DNA from: Paraspadella gotoi
Lineage: Eukaryota; Chaetognatha
Direction: 5' to 3'
Assembly (NCBI GenBank): GCA_051294375.1
Contig: CM119269.1
Coordinates: forward strand, 21,561,665 to 21,625,664
Length of the DNA stretch: 64,000 bases
Every line of letters begins with the position of its first letter. Position 1 is the stretch's first letter. The position numbers were made by a program, and so were the translations under genes. This document shows positions 8,036 to 19,316 of this stretch, piece after piece. The notes beneath the pieces were generated by a model. It saw only the letters and a program-made list of their open reading frames with translations, was not told the origin of the DNA and did not search any database.

Positions 8036-9504
8036 TATTTTTATTATTTCGTGTTTTTGCGTCGCGGGAAAAGAGAAGAAAAAAGTCAACACGAGAAAAA
8101 CGATAGCGATTAACGTTTTTAAAAAAAAACAATATGGAGTCTATGACTGAACGGTTATCGCGGCATTCCTTTATTTATTTTTTTTATTTATCATCATTTA
8201 TTATCTCGATTTTGGTTTTGGTTCGGTACAGCTTATTTGTGACGTCGTCGTCGGCGTCGTCACGCTTTTTTTAATATAGTTTTACTTGGGGCTTACATTT
8301 TTTTAAAAATAAAAATTATTACAAATTACGATGGATTTTTATAAAAGTGTGCGATCATAGTAAGTTTTTTAATATTTTTTGTTTGAATTTTTTGTTATTT
8401 TGATTTACTGCATTATGCAAATTATTTATATAATATGCAAATTAGAATATAGAATACTATATTCTAATTTGAATATTGCAGTAAATCATATTGAAGAGGA
8501 AATTTATTCAAATAATACTTAAATTGATATGAAACATATGATTTTAAAAGATCTTGATGATGAGAAACTATATTTAAATTTTAATACATATAAAAATATA
8601 TACTTTTACAACTTCCAATTATAAACAAATGTATTTATAGATCAACAAAAAATCAATAACCACACTAGATCTCTCTTAACGACTTCTTCTATTTGAATTT
8701 TCTTTGTCTGCTCTATACTTTGGAACCATAAAAACAAAACAAAAATTACCTGAATAAAACTCACAAGAGCGATCAAATGAGAGAGTATTATTGCCTTTTA
8801 GGCGGTGTTTGAACCTAAGAATTATTAATAATAACTTTATTATAATACTGATTAAATTTAATTAAACTTACTTATTTACTTATTTATTGGTAAATTTTTT
8901 TGTTATTTGGCTTAACCTTAACCCCATCTCATATTAAACATGGCAAGTAAGTTTACTTTTCTTAACTTTGAAGTTTTATTAAATAAACCTTTATAATACT
9001 TAGTAATAAAGGTTAATAAGTAAATATAAAACATAACAAAGACATTTTTTTTTCTTATTTATAGAATTTTTTTTTTATAAAAATTATTTTTTAAATAAAC
9101 TCTTGGAAAAAATAAATAAATCTAAATTCAGGTAAAATACTATTTATTACCTTTCATTAAATACGTATCTGAATTTATTTAATATGACCTGGTCTTTTGC
9201 CGTTTTTATCGCTTTTTCACCTTTTTTAGTGAGAATCTCTATTGTGAAAATCATTCAAATTATATTATTACTTAAGAAAAGGTTTTGCAGAATCTAAAGA
9301 TAATATTTTTTAAAAACTTATTTTACTATTTTCATTTCACCAATAATTTATTTATCCAAAACATTTATTCATGATTTGATACTTATTTAATATTTACGTC
9401 ATTTTAAAATCTTTGCTTTAAATTAAAAGCAGCTATATAAAAATAGAATATAAGAAAGAGTTTGGAGAAAGACAAAGTTTATTTGTTTATGTACAACGAT
9501 TTAT
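8036..9504. other. AT-rich intergenic DNA with a small palindrome
   Basis: No exon, RNA or larger repeat seen. One imperfect palindrome at 8402-8487: GATTTACTGCA (8402) mirrored by TGCAGTAAATC (8477), with inner arms ATTAGAATATAG/CTATATTCTAAT. It may be a very short foldback element. The stretch ends at a 25-N gap (9505-9529). Confidence 0.5.
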
Positions 9505-9540
9505 NNNNNNNNNNNNNNNNNNNNNNNNNTATTTTTACAT

Positions 9541-9582
9541 AGGACATGTTTCCGGCTTTAAGGTATAAAGCCTTCATCAGGC
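9541..9582 (-). ncRNA. Hammerhead-ribozyme-like motif (degenerate)
   Basis: On the minus strand: CTGATGA, then a hairpin GGCTTT...AAAGCC, then GGAAAC ATGTCC. The catalytic core boxes CUGAUGA and GAAA, stem II and the tiny A-C/G-U stem III are present. One extra G precedes GAAA, and I see no stem I pairing. It starts 11 bp after a gap. Probably a remnant of a Penelope-like element; inference from motif only. Confidence 0.45.
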
Positions 9583-9619
9583 GTTTGATTAATCAGACAA
9601 ATTTTTCTCTTAACATTGA

Positions 9620-10287
9620 GTCAGAGAGAGAGAGAGAGAGAGATTGAAGAGAGAGAGAGAGAGAGAGACAGAGAGAGAGAGAAAGAGAGAGAGGAGATAA
9701 AGCTTCCAACAAAGGTGAGACTAAGGACAGTGGTCAGATTGAAGGACAGGTGAAAGGTAAGGAGAGAGAAGAGGAAAGTGTTGAAATGTGAATAGTGAAA
9801 ATTTGAAGAGACAGAGAGAGAGAAAATATTTACATTTTTTTGTAATGTACAACAAGATAAAGGAAAAATAATTCAATAAACAACAAAAAAATATACTTAA
9901 TGCTTAAACTAGTAGATTTAACTGAGAATATTTTAACTAGTTTTGTTAATGTAAGATTTGAAATAAAAGAAAGAGAAAAGAAGAATAGTGTGGTTAGGGA
10001 TAAGCTAAGTTGTAGAATTAGAGAAAATAAAGAAAGAGCTTCAAAATGAGCTTGGCCCCCCCCCCGGCCTGGCAAAGCAGGACGTTGATGATATATCGGG
10101 TTCATTGACTATTGTACATGGGCTGAGAGGGTAATGTCTGAGTCCGAGATTGTCCAGGATCTGGTAACGAGCCGCCTGGAAAAAAATGCCAATGCCATCC
10201 TGATATCACTACTGGACTGATAGCCATGCCGAAGTCCCTCCTCTCCGCCTGACTGGCAAGGCGGGCATAATGCCTGTTCTGGCCTGA
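9620..10287. other. (GA)n and unassigned sequence
   Basis: (GA)n at 9626-9700, followed by purine-rich and AT-rich DNA, a C8-9 homopolymer at 10057, and a segment with GGCTGAGAGGGTAATG and inverted short words (GGCAAGGCGGGC...GCCTGTTCTGGCC). No gene seen. Confidence 0.4.
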
Positions 10288-10619
10288 TTTGCTGGCAGGA
10301 TGAATACAGACTCCTCTTCCCTCTCCATGCCAGAATTCACTGTTTTTGTCTCTCTCTCTCTCTCTCATACCAAGTTTCTTTTCAATATATCGTCTTCTCC
10401 TCTCTAGGTCTAAACGTACCTGACCTCAACTTTAACCAACTGTCAAAATCTTTATTGGTAACTTTTCCCTCTCTCTTCTTTCTCTCTCCTCTCTCTCTCC
10501 TCCTCTCCTATAACTCTCTCTCCTCTCTCTCCTCTCCTCGTCTTCTCTCTCTCTCTCTCTCTGACACCACACACTAACATTTTCCTGTAGATTTGAAATT
10601 GTCTGCTCAATTCAACAGA

Positions 10620-10664
10620 GTGCTGATGAAGACTTGAATCAAAAGTCGAAAACTGTCCACTAGT
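10620..10664 (+). ncRNA. Hammerhead ribozyme motif, copy 1
   Basis: GTG|CTGATGA, A, stem II GACTT-GAATCA-AAGTC, GAAA, then (A)CTGTC|CACTAG. Boxes CUGAUGA and GAAA are intact. Stem I can form GUG/CAC plus one more pair across the cleavage site after GUC. Stem III is the minimal type seen in Penelope-like retroelement hammerheads. Here the segment after GAAA reads AACTGTCC, apparently an indel relative to copy 2 (CATGTCC). Confidence 0.65.
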
Positions 10665-10789
10665 TTAAAAATAGTCCGAATATCGCCAAATGCTATTTTA
10701 GCCAGACGCGTCGGCCATTTGGCTATTTAGGCTGTCCACGACCATCACTAGCGTTCTAGTTATGGTGGATTTTCGCCTAAACTAAACTC

Positions 10790-10900
10790 AGATTAGGGTT
10801 AGGGTGGTTTATGGGTGAGTTGGTAGTAGTTAGGGGTTAGGGTTGAGTAGTTTAGGCTATTCGAAGGGTTGAGTAGTTTAGGGGTTGAGATTGAGTTAAG
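10790..10900 (+). repeat. Degenerate TTAGGG-like tract
   Basis: AGATTAGGGTTAGGGTGG and many GGTTGAGTAGTTTAGG units. Repeated at 12100-12190 in the duplicate copy. Too degenerate to be a telomere. Confidence 0.6.
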
Positions 10901-11632
10901 TTCAAATTTTATAAGCAGAGTCCGATTAAAACATATATCTTATAGTCAAATATTAAAGCTTAAATAAATTCTCTGTAAAACACGACTCTTCGAAACGAGT
11001 GCCTTTTAGTGTTACGGTAAAAAATGTTAGTAGTGTAATAGTTTGATTTGCGTCTTTTTCAATGCAAGATAATATAAAAGAAACAAATATTATTTCTGGA
11101 GAGTAACATAATATTTATTTTTTAAATAAGCACTGATCTTACAGAGACTTCTTGTCTCCCATCAAAGGTGCCATAACAAAAGATAAAAAAAAATGTTACA
11201 ACACTTATCAGAGTTGTGAACCGCGACCCGGCATCATAGATAAGAGGGACAGAACAGACGAAAAGAATATTTTTGGGTATCTCTCTGTGTGCGCGACTAA
11301 TAACGACGCCAAATCAAAAAATAAATATTTTCCCAATGACAACGATTTTCTTTTTTTTTTTTTATTTTTTTTGTTAATTTTTGTTTATGTTGTTTGTGTT
11401 TAATGTTTTGGTCATCTAAAAATTCGTGAACGATGAAAGCGTATTGAGTGCAAAGTAGGTTTCTTGTCCACTATCGCCGAATGGAGTCGGGGAATCAAGG
11501 CGATAAGCAACGGAACAAATAAATAAGCTCCATTAATTGAATTTTGATTAACACTTTTTTATTATTCAAAGAGGCGGCGGATTAATGCGAGAGAAAAACT
11601 GGAGGCTAGCGTGGGTTTCAATACTTTTCCTG

Positions 11633-11815
11633 CTTTGCTGCAGGTGATACAGACTCCTCTCCCTCCTCCTGCCAGATTCACTGTTTTTGTCTCTCTCTCT
11701 CTCTCTCATACCAAGTTTCTTTTCAATACTCTGGCCTCTCTCTGGTCTAAAACGTCCCTGACCTCAACTTTAACCAACTGTCAAAATTCTTTATTGTGTA
11801 ACTTTTCCTCTCTCT

Positions 11816-11882
<67 letters not shown>

Positions 11883-12895
11883 ACATCACAAACCACCATT
11901 TCCTGTAATTTGAAATTGTCTGTCAATTCATCAAGTGCTGATAAAGCACTTGAATCAAAGTCGAAACATGTCCACTGTTTAAAATAGTCCGAAATCGCCA
12001 AATCGCTATTTAGCCCAGACGCCCTCGCCATTTGGCTATTTAGCTGTCAACGACATCTAGCGTTCTAGTTATGGTGATTTTGCCTAAACTAAACTCAGAT
12101 TAGGGTTAGGGTGGTTTAGGGTTGAGTTGGTAGTAGTTAGGGTTAGGGTTGAGTAGTTTAGGTTGAGGGTTGAGTAGTTTAGGGTTAGAGTTGAGTTAAG
12201 TTCATTTTATAAGCAGATCCGATTAAAAATATATTTAAGTCAAATATTAAAGCTTAAATAAATTCTCGTAAAAACACTCTCGGAAAACGGTGTCCTTTTA
12301 GTGTTACGTAAAAAATGTTAGTAGTTAATAGTTTGATTTGGTCTTTTCATGCCAATAATATAAAAGAAAACAAATTATTTCTGGAAGTAACATAATATTT
12401 ATTTTTAAATAAGCACTGATCTTCAGAGACTTCTGTCTCCCTCAAAGGTGCATAACAAAAAGTAAAAAAAATGTTACAACCTTATCAGAGTTGTGCACGC
12501 GGACCGGCATATAGATAGAGGGACAGACAGACAGAAAAGAATTTTTGGGCGTCATCTCTGTTGCTGCGACTAATAACGACGCCAAATCAAAAAATAAATA
12601 TTTCCCAATGACAACGATTTTCTTTTTTTTTTTTTTTTTTTGTGTTTATTTTTTTGTTATTTGTTTTTGTTATGTTTTTTCATCTAAAAATATTCGTGAG
12701 GATGAGCGTATTGAGTGCAAAGTAGGTTTTTGTCCACTTCGCCGAATGGAGTCGGGGAATCAGCGATAAGCAACGGAACCAAATAAATAAGCTCATAATT
12801 GAATTTTGATTAACCTTTTTTTATTATTCAAGAGGCGGCGGATTATGCGAGAGAAAAACTGGAGGCTAGACGTGGTTTATCTTTCCTGTTTTGTC
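11633..12895 (+). repeat. 1.3-kb tandem duplication, copy 2
   Basis: Head-to-tail partner of 10288-11632. It contains a pure (CT)n at 11818-11879 that is shorter and interrupted in copy 1, the second hammerhead motif, and the FamC terminus at 12207-12230. Confidence 0.85.
11935..11979 (+). ncRNA. Hammerhead ribozyme motif, copy 2
   Basis: GTG|CTGATAA, AGCACTT-GAATCA-AAGTC, GAAA, C-AT-GT-C|CACTG. Relative to copy 1, box 1 has A for G (CTGATAA) and stem II has an extra base. The 3' half is intact: GAAAC, two-base loop AT, GT closing a 2-bp stem III, then the cleavable GUC and CACTG pairing with the upstream AGTG as stem I. A consensus of the two copies gives a complete fold. Confidence 0.65.
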
Positions 12896-13232
12896 ACAGA
12901 TTACGAATTTGATTGACAATTGACATAGACTATGGGTGAGATGGGTTATTTAGTTATTTAGTTTGTTAGTTTATATGATGGTGTGTTCAATCGTTCATCA
13001 CAAAAAAAACTTTTGTTACAATTAACGACGGCAAATATTTTGGGAGAGAAGCAGATGAGGAGAATATTTAATTTGTATTTAATTTATTTTATTTGTATTT
13101 AATTTATTTAATTTCTTTTATAGATAATTTGTTATATCGATTTCACCGATTGCGCTAATAATATACCAAATTTTCCAAATTTAAAACCGCCATATTCTAC
13201 TTAAATCTTGAGTTTTTTATTTCTACGCTTTT
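12896..13232. other. AT-rich spacer
   Basis: AT-rich DNA with ATTTAATTTATTT repeats between the tandem duplication and the large inverted repeat. Nothing else seen. Confidence 0.4.
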
Positions 13233-14984
13233 GCTTTTGTTTTTGTTCTATAGAATCCAAGCACCGTCAGTATTTCCTCGCAATTCTTTTTGTATTTCGA
13301 CCAACAGCGATGTCTTGCAGTCTTGCAGTCGCAATATCATCGTCTCTCTTCTCATGGCGGATGTCATTGTCACGTGACTGCAAACGTCGTCGAGAGCCAC
13401 GCCTCCTGTTTACGTCTAAAGAGCGACAGTTCTCCCTCCGCCACCACCCTCGCCCTCCCCTTCCACTGTCGCCCTCCGTTTATTTTATTACTTTTATTTA
13501 GTTTATGTTTTATTGCTTTACCTTTATGTTTGCAAACATCGACGGGGGAACGACGATTTTCGCTACTTGATTCTCTCTCTCTCTCTCTCTCTCTTCTTCT
13601 CTCTCTCCTTCTTCATTCGCTTAATCTTTCGGTCCAACCCGGGAGTTTTCCCAGACTGCCCTCCCCCTCCTCCTCCTCTCCCCTCTTCCTCTTCCTCCAT
13701 CCTCCTTCCATATCGATTCCCTTTTGTTTCTCCACCGCTGATTTTCGTCTCCGTCGGTTGATGTCGCCTCCGTCGGCCTCGAGTGACAAATGAACAGTCC
13801 GACTTCGGTCAGGAGTCATCGTCTGTTCGGCCGGGAAAGTAAAATTTGGCAAAAGAATTGTCGGGTATTTTTAAACTATTTTGGTTTCATTAAAATTGGC
13901 ACAATCTATTTTAAAAAAACTGTCTGTGCATTAAATAAATAGGCTATCGCGCCTTCTTGAGTCTGGACAAGATTAATATTTAAATGTTTTTGTTTTTGTT
14001 TGTGTTTTTTGACAATTCTTGGTCGGTCTGTCTTTTAAACTTTAAAAAAATTTAAGAAAACCTACAAACAAGTTTTTGCCCATTATTTAAATTAGTTTGT
14101 CATTGTTGTTGTCATCCTTGCTTTTTAATGTCGTTGTCGTTGTTATCGCTGACGTTGTCTTTCCGCTTCCTTGTCATCTTCCTCACCCATATTGCTTCTG
14201 TCATTTTTTCCCCTGATGTCATTCCTGTCGTCTGACATCGGAGGGGGGCGATTCGGTCAAACGAGGCCAACGGTTCCATCTGACGGATAAATTGCGTCGC
14301 TCACGCCTGGCGCCTGATTTTGAACCTTGGCGCCGTGAGGCGGATGAACGTCATACGGAGATGGAAGTCATACGAGATCCGGGGATTGACGTCATAAGGG
14401 AAACGTTATCCGAAGAGATGCCATATCACGTTATATTTGCATGGTCGGATTTTTTTCCGTCCTGCTTTATTTATAAAATTTTGATTCATTTATCAGTTAT
14501 TTTTTTTAACTTCAATTTCGGATGAAGTATATTTCTTAAATTAAATTAACAGAAATAAGGAATAATCGTCGTTACCATTTCTTCAACTAAACGTTGAGTT
14601 TTTATTTCATTGGGTGTGAAAAATGATATAATAAGATCCTTATTACAAACTATATTGTAAATTTGTAATATTTACCTAACTAATAAAAACAAATCATAAA
14701 AAACTTACACTAATCATATTATTCACCGGTGTCTTTTTTTCTACACCTCAAACCCAACGATCTCCAAATGCTTATTAAATTTTCGGCCCCATTTTTTGTA
14801 CCCCAACGAATCCCAATTTTTATCTTTTATTTCCGTCCATTTTCCTCCAAATCCTCATTAACTTTTCCCCCTTTTGCACTTCTCACAATCCAAATTTTCA
14901 TCTTCTATTTCCGTCCATTTTCCTTCAAATCCTCATTAAATTTTCCCCCTTTTGCACTTCTCACAATCCCAATTTTCATCAAGA
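13233..14984 (+). repeat. Left arm of a 4-kb inverted repeat
   Basis: Reverse complement of 14985-17185. Shared blocks include TATAGAATCCAAGCACC, CAACAGCGATGTCTTGCAGT, ACTGTCGCTCTTTAG, CGGGAGTTTTCCCAG, CCTTGCTTTTTAATGTCG, and CTTCAATTTCGGATGAAGTA. The arm ends in about two units of a 78-bp repeat. Differences from the other arm are mostly small indels. Confidence 0.85.
13369..13378. promoter_or_regulatory. Palindromic E-box GTCACGTGAC
   Basis: A perfect 10-bp CLEAR/USF-type E-box beside GCCACGCCTCC (13396-13406, CACC/GC-box-like) in a CpG-richer stretch. In the other arm of the inverted repeat the site is interrupted (CAGCGTGAC near 17034). A second GTCACGTGAC lies at 18137-18146. A promoter is possible but no gene can be attached to it. 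Confidence 0.25.
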
Positions 14985-15545
14985 TGAAAATTGAGATTGT
15001 GAGAAGTGCAAAAGGGGGAAAGTTAATGAAGGATTTGGATGAAAATGGACGGAAATAAAAGATGAAAATTAGGATTGTGAGAAGTGGCAAAAGGGGGAAA
15101 AGTTAATGAGGATTTGGAGGAAAATGGACGGAAATAAAAGATGAAAATTGGGATTGTGAGAAGTGCAAAAGGGGGAAAAGTTAATGAGGATTTGGAGGAA
15201 AATGGACGGAAATAGAAGATGAAAATTGGGAATTGTTGAGAAGTGCGAAAAGGGGGAAAGTTAATGAGGATTTGGATGAAAATGGACGGAAATAGAAGAT
15301 GAAAATTAGGATTGTGAGAAGTGCAAAAGGGGGAAAAGTTAATGAGGATTTGGAGGAAATGGACGGAAATAGAAGATGAAAATTGGGATTGTGAGAAGCT
15401 GCAAAAGGGGGAAAATTTAATGAGGATTTGAAGGAAAATGGACGGAAATAGAAGATGAAAATTTGGATTGTGAGAAAGTGCAAAAAGGGGAAAAGTTAAT
15501 GAGGATTTTGAGGAAAATGGACGGAAATAAAAAGATAAAAATTGG
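14800..15545. repeat. 78-bp minisatellite at the centre of the inverted repeat
   Basis: Unit: GGACGGAAATAGAAGATGAA, AATTGGGATTGTGAGAAGTG, CAAAAGGGGGAAAAGTTAAT, GAGGATTTGGAGGAAAAT. About two units in one orientation (14800-14984), then a switch at GATGAAAATTG...CAATTTTCATC (centre near 14982), and about seven in the other orientation. One more unit in the first orientation appears right after the 25-N gap at 17211. Confidence 0.9.
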
Positions 15546-16787
15546 ATTCCGTGGGGTACAAAAAATGGGGCCAAAAATTTAATAAGCATTTGGAGATCGT
15601 TGGGTTTGAGGTGTAGAAAAAATAGACACCGTGAATAATATGATTAGTGTAAGTTTTTTTATGATTTGTGTTTTATTAGTTAGGTAAATATTACAAATTT
15701 ACAATATAGTTTGTAATAAGATCTTATTAATATCATTTTTCACAGCCGCAATGAAATAAAAACTTCAACGTTTAAGATTGAAGAAATGGTAACGACGAAT
15801 TATTCCTTATTTCTGTTAATTTAATTTAAGAAATATACTTCATCCGAAATTGAAGTTAAAAAAATAACTGATAAATGAATCAAAAATTTTATAAATAAAG
15901 GCAGGACGGAAAAAAAATCCGACCATGCAAATATAACGTGATATGGCATCTCTCGGATAACGTTTCCGCTATGAACGTCAGAATCCCCGGATCTCGTAAT
16001 GACTTCGCATCTCCGTATGACGTTCCATCCGGCCTCACGGCGCCAAAGGTTCAAAAATCAGGCGGCCAGGCGTGAGCGACGGCAATTTAATCCGTCCAGA
16101 CTGGACCAGTTGGCCTCGTTTGACCGAATCGCCCCCCTCCGATGTCAGACGAACAGGAATGAGCATCAGGTGGAAAAAATGAACAGAAGCATATGGGTGG
16201 GAAGATGACAGGAAGCGGAAAGACAACGTCAGCGATAACAACGACAACGACATTAAAAAGCAAGGATGACAACAACAATGACAAACTAATTTAAATAATG
16301 GGGCAAAAACTTGTTTGTAGGTTTTCGTTAATTTTTTTATAAGTTTAAAAGACAGACCGACCAAGAATTGTCAAAAAACACAAAAAAAACAAAAAACATT
16401 TAAAATATTGAATCTTGTCCCAGACTCAAGAAGGCGCGGCGATGAGCCTATTTATTTAATGCATCAGACAGTTTTTTTAAAATAGATTGGTGCCAATTTA
16501 ATGAAACCAAAATAGTTTTAAAAATACCCGACAATTCTTTTGCCCAAATTTTATTTCCCGGCCGAACAGACGATGACTCCCTGACCGAAGTCGGAATGTT
16601 CATTTGTCACTCGAAGGCGCGAGGAGGCGACATCGAACGACGGAGAGCGAAAATCAGCGGTGGAGAGAAACAAAAGGGAATCGATATGGAAGGAGGATGG
16701 AGGAAGAGGAAGAGGGGAGAGGAGGAGGAGGGGGAAAGGGCAGTCTGGGAAAACTCCCGGGTTGGACCGAAAGATTAAGGCGAAGAG

Positions 16788-16835
<48 letters not shown>

Positions 16836-17185
16836 CAAGTAGCGAAAATCGTCGTTCGCCGCGTCGATGTTTGAAACATAAAAGGTAAAGCAATAAACAA
16901 TAAAACTAAATAAAAACGTATAAAATACGGAGGGCGGACAGTGAAAGGGGAGGGCGGAGGGTGGAGGGCGGAGGGAGAACTGTCGCTCTTTAGACGTAAA
17001 AGGAGGCGTGGCTCTCGACGACGTTTTGGCAGTCAGCGTGACAATGACATCCGCCATGAGAAGAGAGTACGATGATATGCGACTGCAAGACTGCAAGACA
17101 TCGCTGTTGGTCGAAATACAAAAAGATTGGCGAGGAAAATACTGACCGGTGCTTGGATTCTATAGATAACGAACAAAAACAAAAG
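14985..17185 (-). repeat. Right arm of the 4-kb inverted repeat
   Basis: Mirrors 13233-14984 and ends at a 25-N gap (17186-17210). It is longer than the left arm mainly because of extra 78-bp units and a longer (GA)n at 16785-16832. Open frames inside are low-complexity and disagree between the arms. Confidence 0.85.
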
Positions 17186-17210
17186 NNNNNNNNNNNNNNN
17201 NNNNNNNNNN

Positions 17211-17950
17211 CTATTTCCGTCCATTTTCCTCCAAATCCTCATTAACTTTTTTTCCTTGTTGTCTCCACATCTTCGTCGTCTCTTGTTCTCTTGTTTGCCT
17301 CCGCCGCGGTGCGGTCCTCTCTTGCCTTCATTAATCATTCAGCTTGCTTTGGTATGGCTTCATACTTCACCTGCATCTTTTATGGGTTTTTACTTTATTA
17401 GATTTTTAAAACGCAAACATCGTTATACGAAAGGGAGGAGAGAGAGAGTACAGAGAGAGATAAAGAGAAAGAGAGAGAGAGGGAGAGAGAGAAATAGAGA
17501 GCAAAGAGAGAGAGAGAGTCAACCATAAAAGAAAGGAAATTTTCCCAAAATTTGATTACTGTTTTGATGTTCGTCTCTTCTAGCACCTGAATTCAAGAAT
17601 TGTTTGTAAAATTCAGATGCCGTTACATCTGATCTGTTCGCACAAACAGTTTCAAAACTTGAATGTTTATAAACCTTGGTATACAATATCCATTTACCAA
17701 GCATTAAAACCAAGCTGTATATTACCAGCTTAAACGTTTAAATACAATCTTCTTAATTCCGAGATCATTAGCCCTCGACGCGTCGTCATTCAGGCCCAAA
17801 ATAAAGAGCTCTCACGGTCTCAGGGTCTCACCCTCTTTCGCTTTTTAAAACTTACCTTTTCCCTTCTCTTCCTTTCATCCGCTCAGCTCCCCGTGTGATC
17901 TCTCTTTAAAAAAAAAAGGCACGGCAGCCAACCGAACGATAATTCACTCT
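17211..17950. other. Unassigned sequence with (GA)n
   Basis: Starts with a 78-bp-repeat fragment. Then pyrimidine-rich sequence with the frame SAVRSSLAF-INHSACFGMASY ending TAG at 17401 (hydrophobic, unidentified, no clear acceptor). Then (GA)n at 17437-17520 and AT-rich DNA. No gene called. Confidence 0.3.
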
Positions 17951-17974
17951 TTGTTTATTTCTTGACTTAAGTTT

Positions 17975-18083
17975 ATGTCTTCGCCGGTCGTCGTCGTCGT
18001 TGTCGTCGTCGTCGTCGTCGCCCGCCTCTTCCGTTGTTAAACTCGCCATCTATCGGAATTGTTTGTGGCGTCGTCGGTGTCAA

Positions 18084-18123
<40 letters not shown>

Positions 18124-18125
18124 TT
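17975..18125 (-). repeat. (GTC)n trinucleotide arrays
   Basis: Two arrays, 17985-18022 and 18086-18124, of GTC/CGT on the + strand, i.e. (GAC)n on the minus strand. The second is followed by ACGTGTGTCACGTGACC. The open minus frame is a poly-Asp artefact. Confidence 0.85.
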
Positions 18126-18146
18126 GACTGACGTGTGTCACGTGAC

Positions 18147-19050
18147 CACCGTTTCCCTTTTCTTCTCTGGTTTTTGATTGTTTGTTTTTTGTTGTTTTTT
18201 TGTTGTTTTTTTTTTCTCCGATAGAAAATGCTGTAAGGATCACTGCCTCTGGTGTCAAAATTTTGAACAGGGATTTAAAAAGATTTTAACTAGTATAAGT
18301 AAGTATAAGTAATAAAAGTAGATATATTTATTTTGATGTATGTGTGTGGTTTTTTCCGATTTGGGACGATTTAATGTAAATTAATATTCTGATAGCAACA
18401 TCGAATTTGTGGCTTCTCGCCAGATCATTTTTTGTTAGGTCATCGGAGATGGAAGCAGAACCATCCATTTGTCTCAAATTCTCAAATTCTCAAATTCTCA
18501 CAGCGTCTTGCTTATCTTCCATCTGAGGGTAACATCCACTTTGGTTTCATGTTGAAATCTCTGTCTACTTACTTAAATGAGGTAATAAGGCAAATAGTTG
18601 TATAACATTGCTGCTTTATTTAATTCAAATTAGTAAAATTTCTTAATTGTATTTTTTGTTAAAGGTTAAAGGTTCGAGCTAAAAATTGCGAAAAGATTGT
18701 AGTAATTATCGTCCAATTGAAAGAGCGATTTTGAAAATTGAATAATTTAAAAATGATTGTGACAGTAACTGTTGACCTTGTGATAGATGTGAGGATTAGA
18801 AATTTACAATCGTAATTTGTAATTTGTAAATTGCTTCGCTTTCTGTTTGTGTGTGTGAGTTCGTGTGTGTGCGAATTCGCGTGTGTGTGTGACCGAGGAA
18901 GCAGACAATTTTTTTTCCCTTTGAATTTGTCGATAAAAATATATCAAATTTATTTTTATTCGGAATCAAACAGAAGAACTTGAGTCTCATCGCATCGAAT
19001 TTGGCGGGAAATTTTGAAAATAATCATTGAAAACTAATTTCCCTTAAAAA
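18147..19050. other. AT-rich DNA, small repeats
   Basis: Contains three CAAATTCTCAAATTCTC words (18476-18505), a (GT)n-rich stretch (18846-18890) and short homopolymers. No exon or RNA gene seen. Confidence 0.45.
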
Positions 19051-19149
19051 GCTCATTGAAGAGAAAGAGAAAGACGGAGATAAGAAAGGTTTTGATATCC
19101 AAGTTTGAAATTTTTCGCATCGAATTCTGTCCTTATCGTCTTTATTATC

Positions 19150-19275
19150 ATCGTTGTCACCACAGTCTTCGTTGTCATCATCATCATCATCATCATCGTC
19201 GTAGTGATGATGACACTTGGCAAAGATTATCATCATCATCATCATCATCATTCATCTTCGCCCGATGAGATTAGA

Positions 19276-19316
<41 letters not shown>

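Larger units (their letters stand above)
10288..11632 (+). repeat. 1.3-kb tandem duplication, copy 1
   Basis: From TTTGCTGGCAGG to CTTTTCCTGC this block matches 11633-12895 in order: ATACAGACTCCTC, a (CT)n run, the hammerhead motif, a degenerate TTAGGG tract, a FamC terminus (ATAAGCAG-TCCGATTAAAA, 10911-10930), CATAATATTTATTTTT, GACTAATAACGACGCC, and AGGCGGCGGATTA. Differences are mostly 1-2-base indels, many in homopolymers. Confidence 0.85.

Noticed and set aside
10790-10900. Telomere
   Set aside because: TTAGGG words are few and degenerate, embedded in unique sequence, and occur similarly at 32.3 and 48.2 kb.
13290-13793. 167-codon frame in the inverted repeat
   Set aside because: The mirror copy in the other arm (16551-17096) shifts frame repeatedly; composition is low-complexity.
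14729-15589. Frames reading IFYFRPFSSKSSLTFPPFAL repeats
   Set aside because: Direct translation of the 78-bp minisatellite; frames differ from unit to unit.
17256-17528. 90-codon frame with a hydrophobic segment
   Set aside because: Begins next to a gap in a 78-bp repeat fragment and ends in (GA)n; no acceptor or family match.
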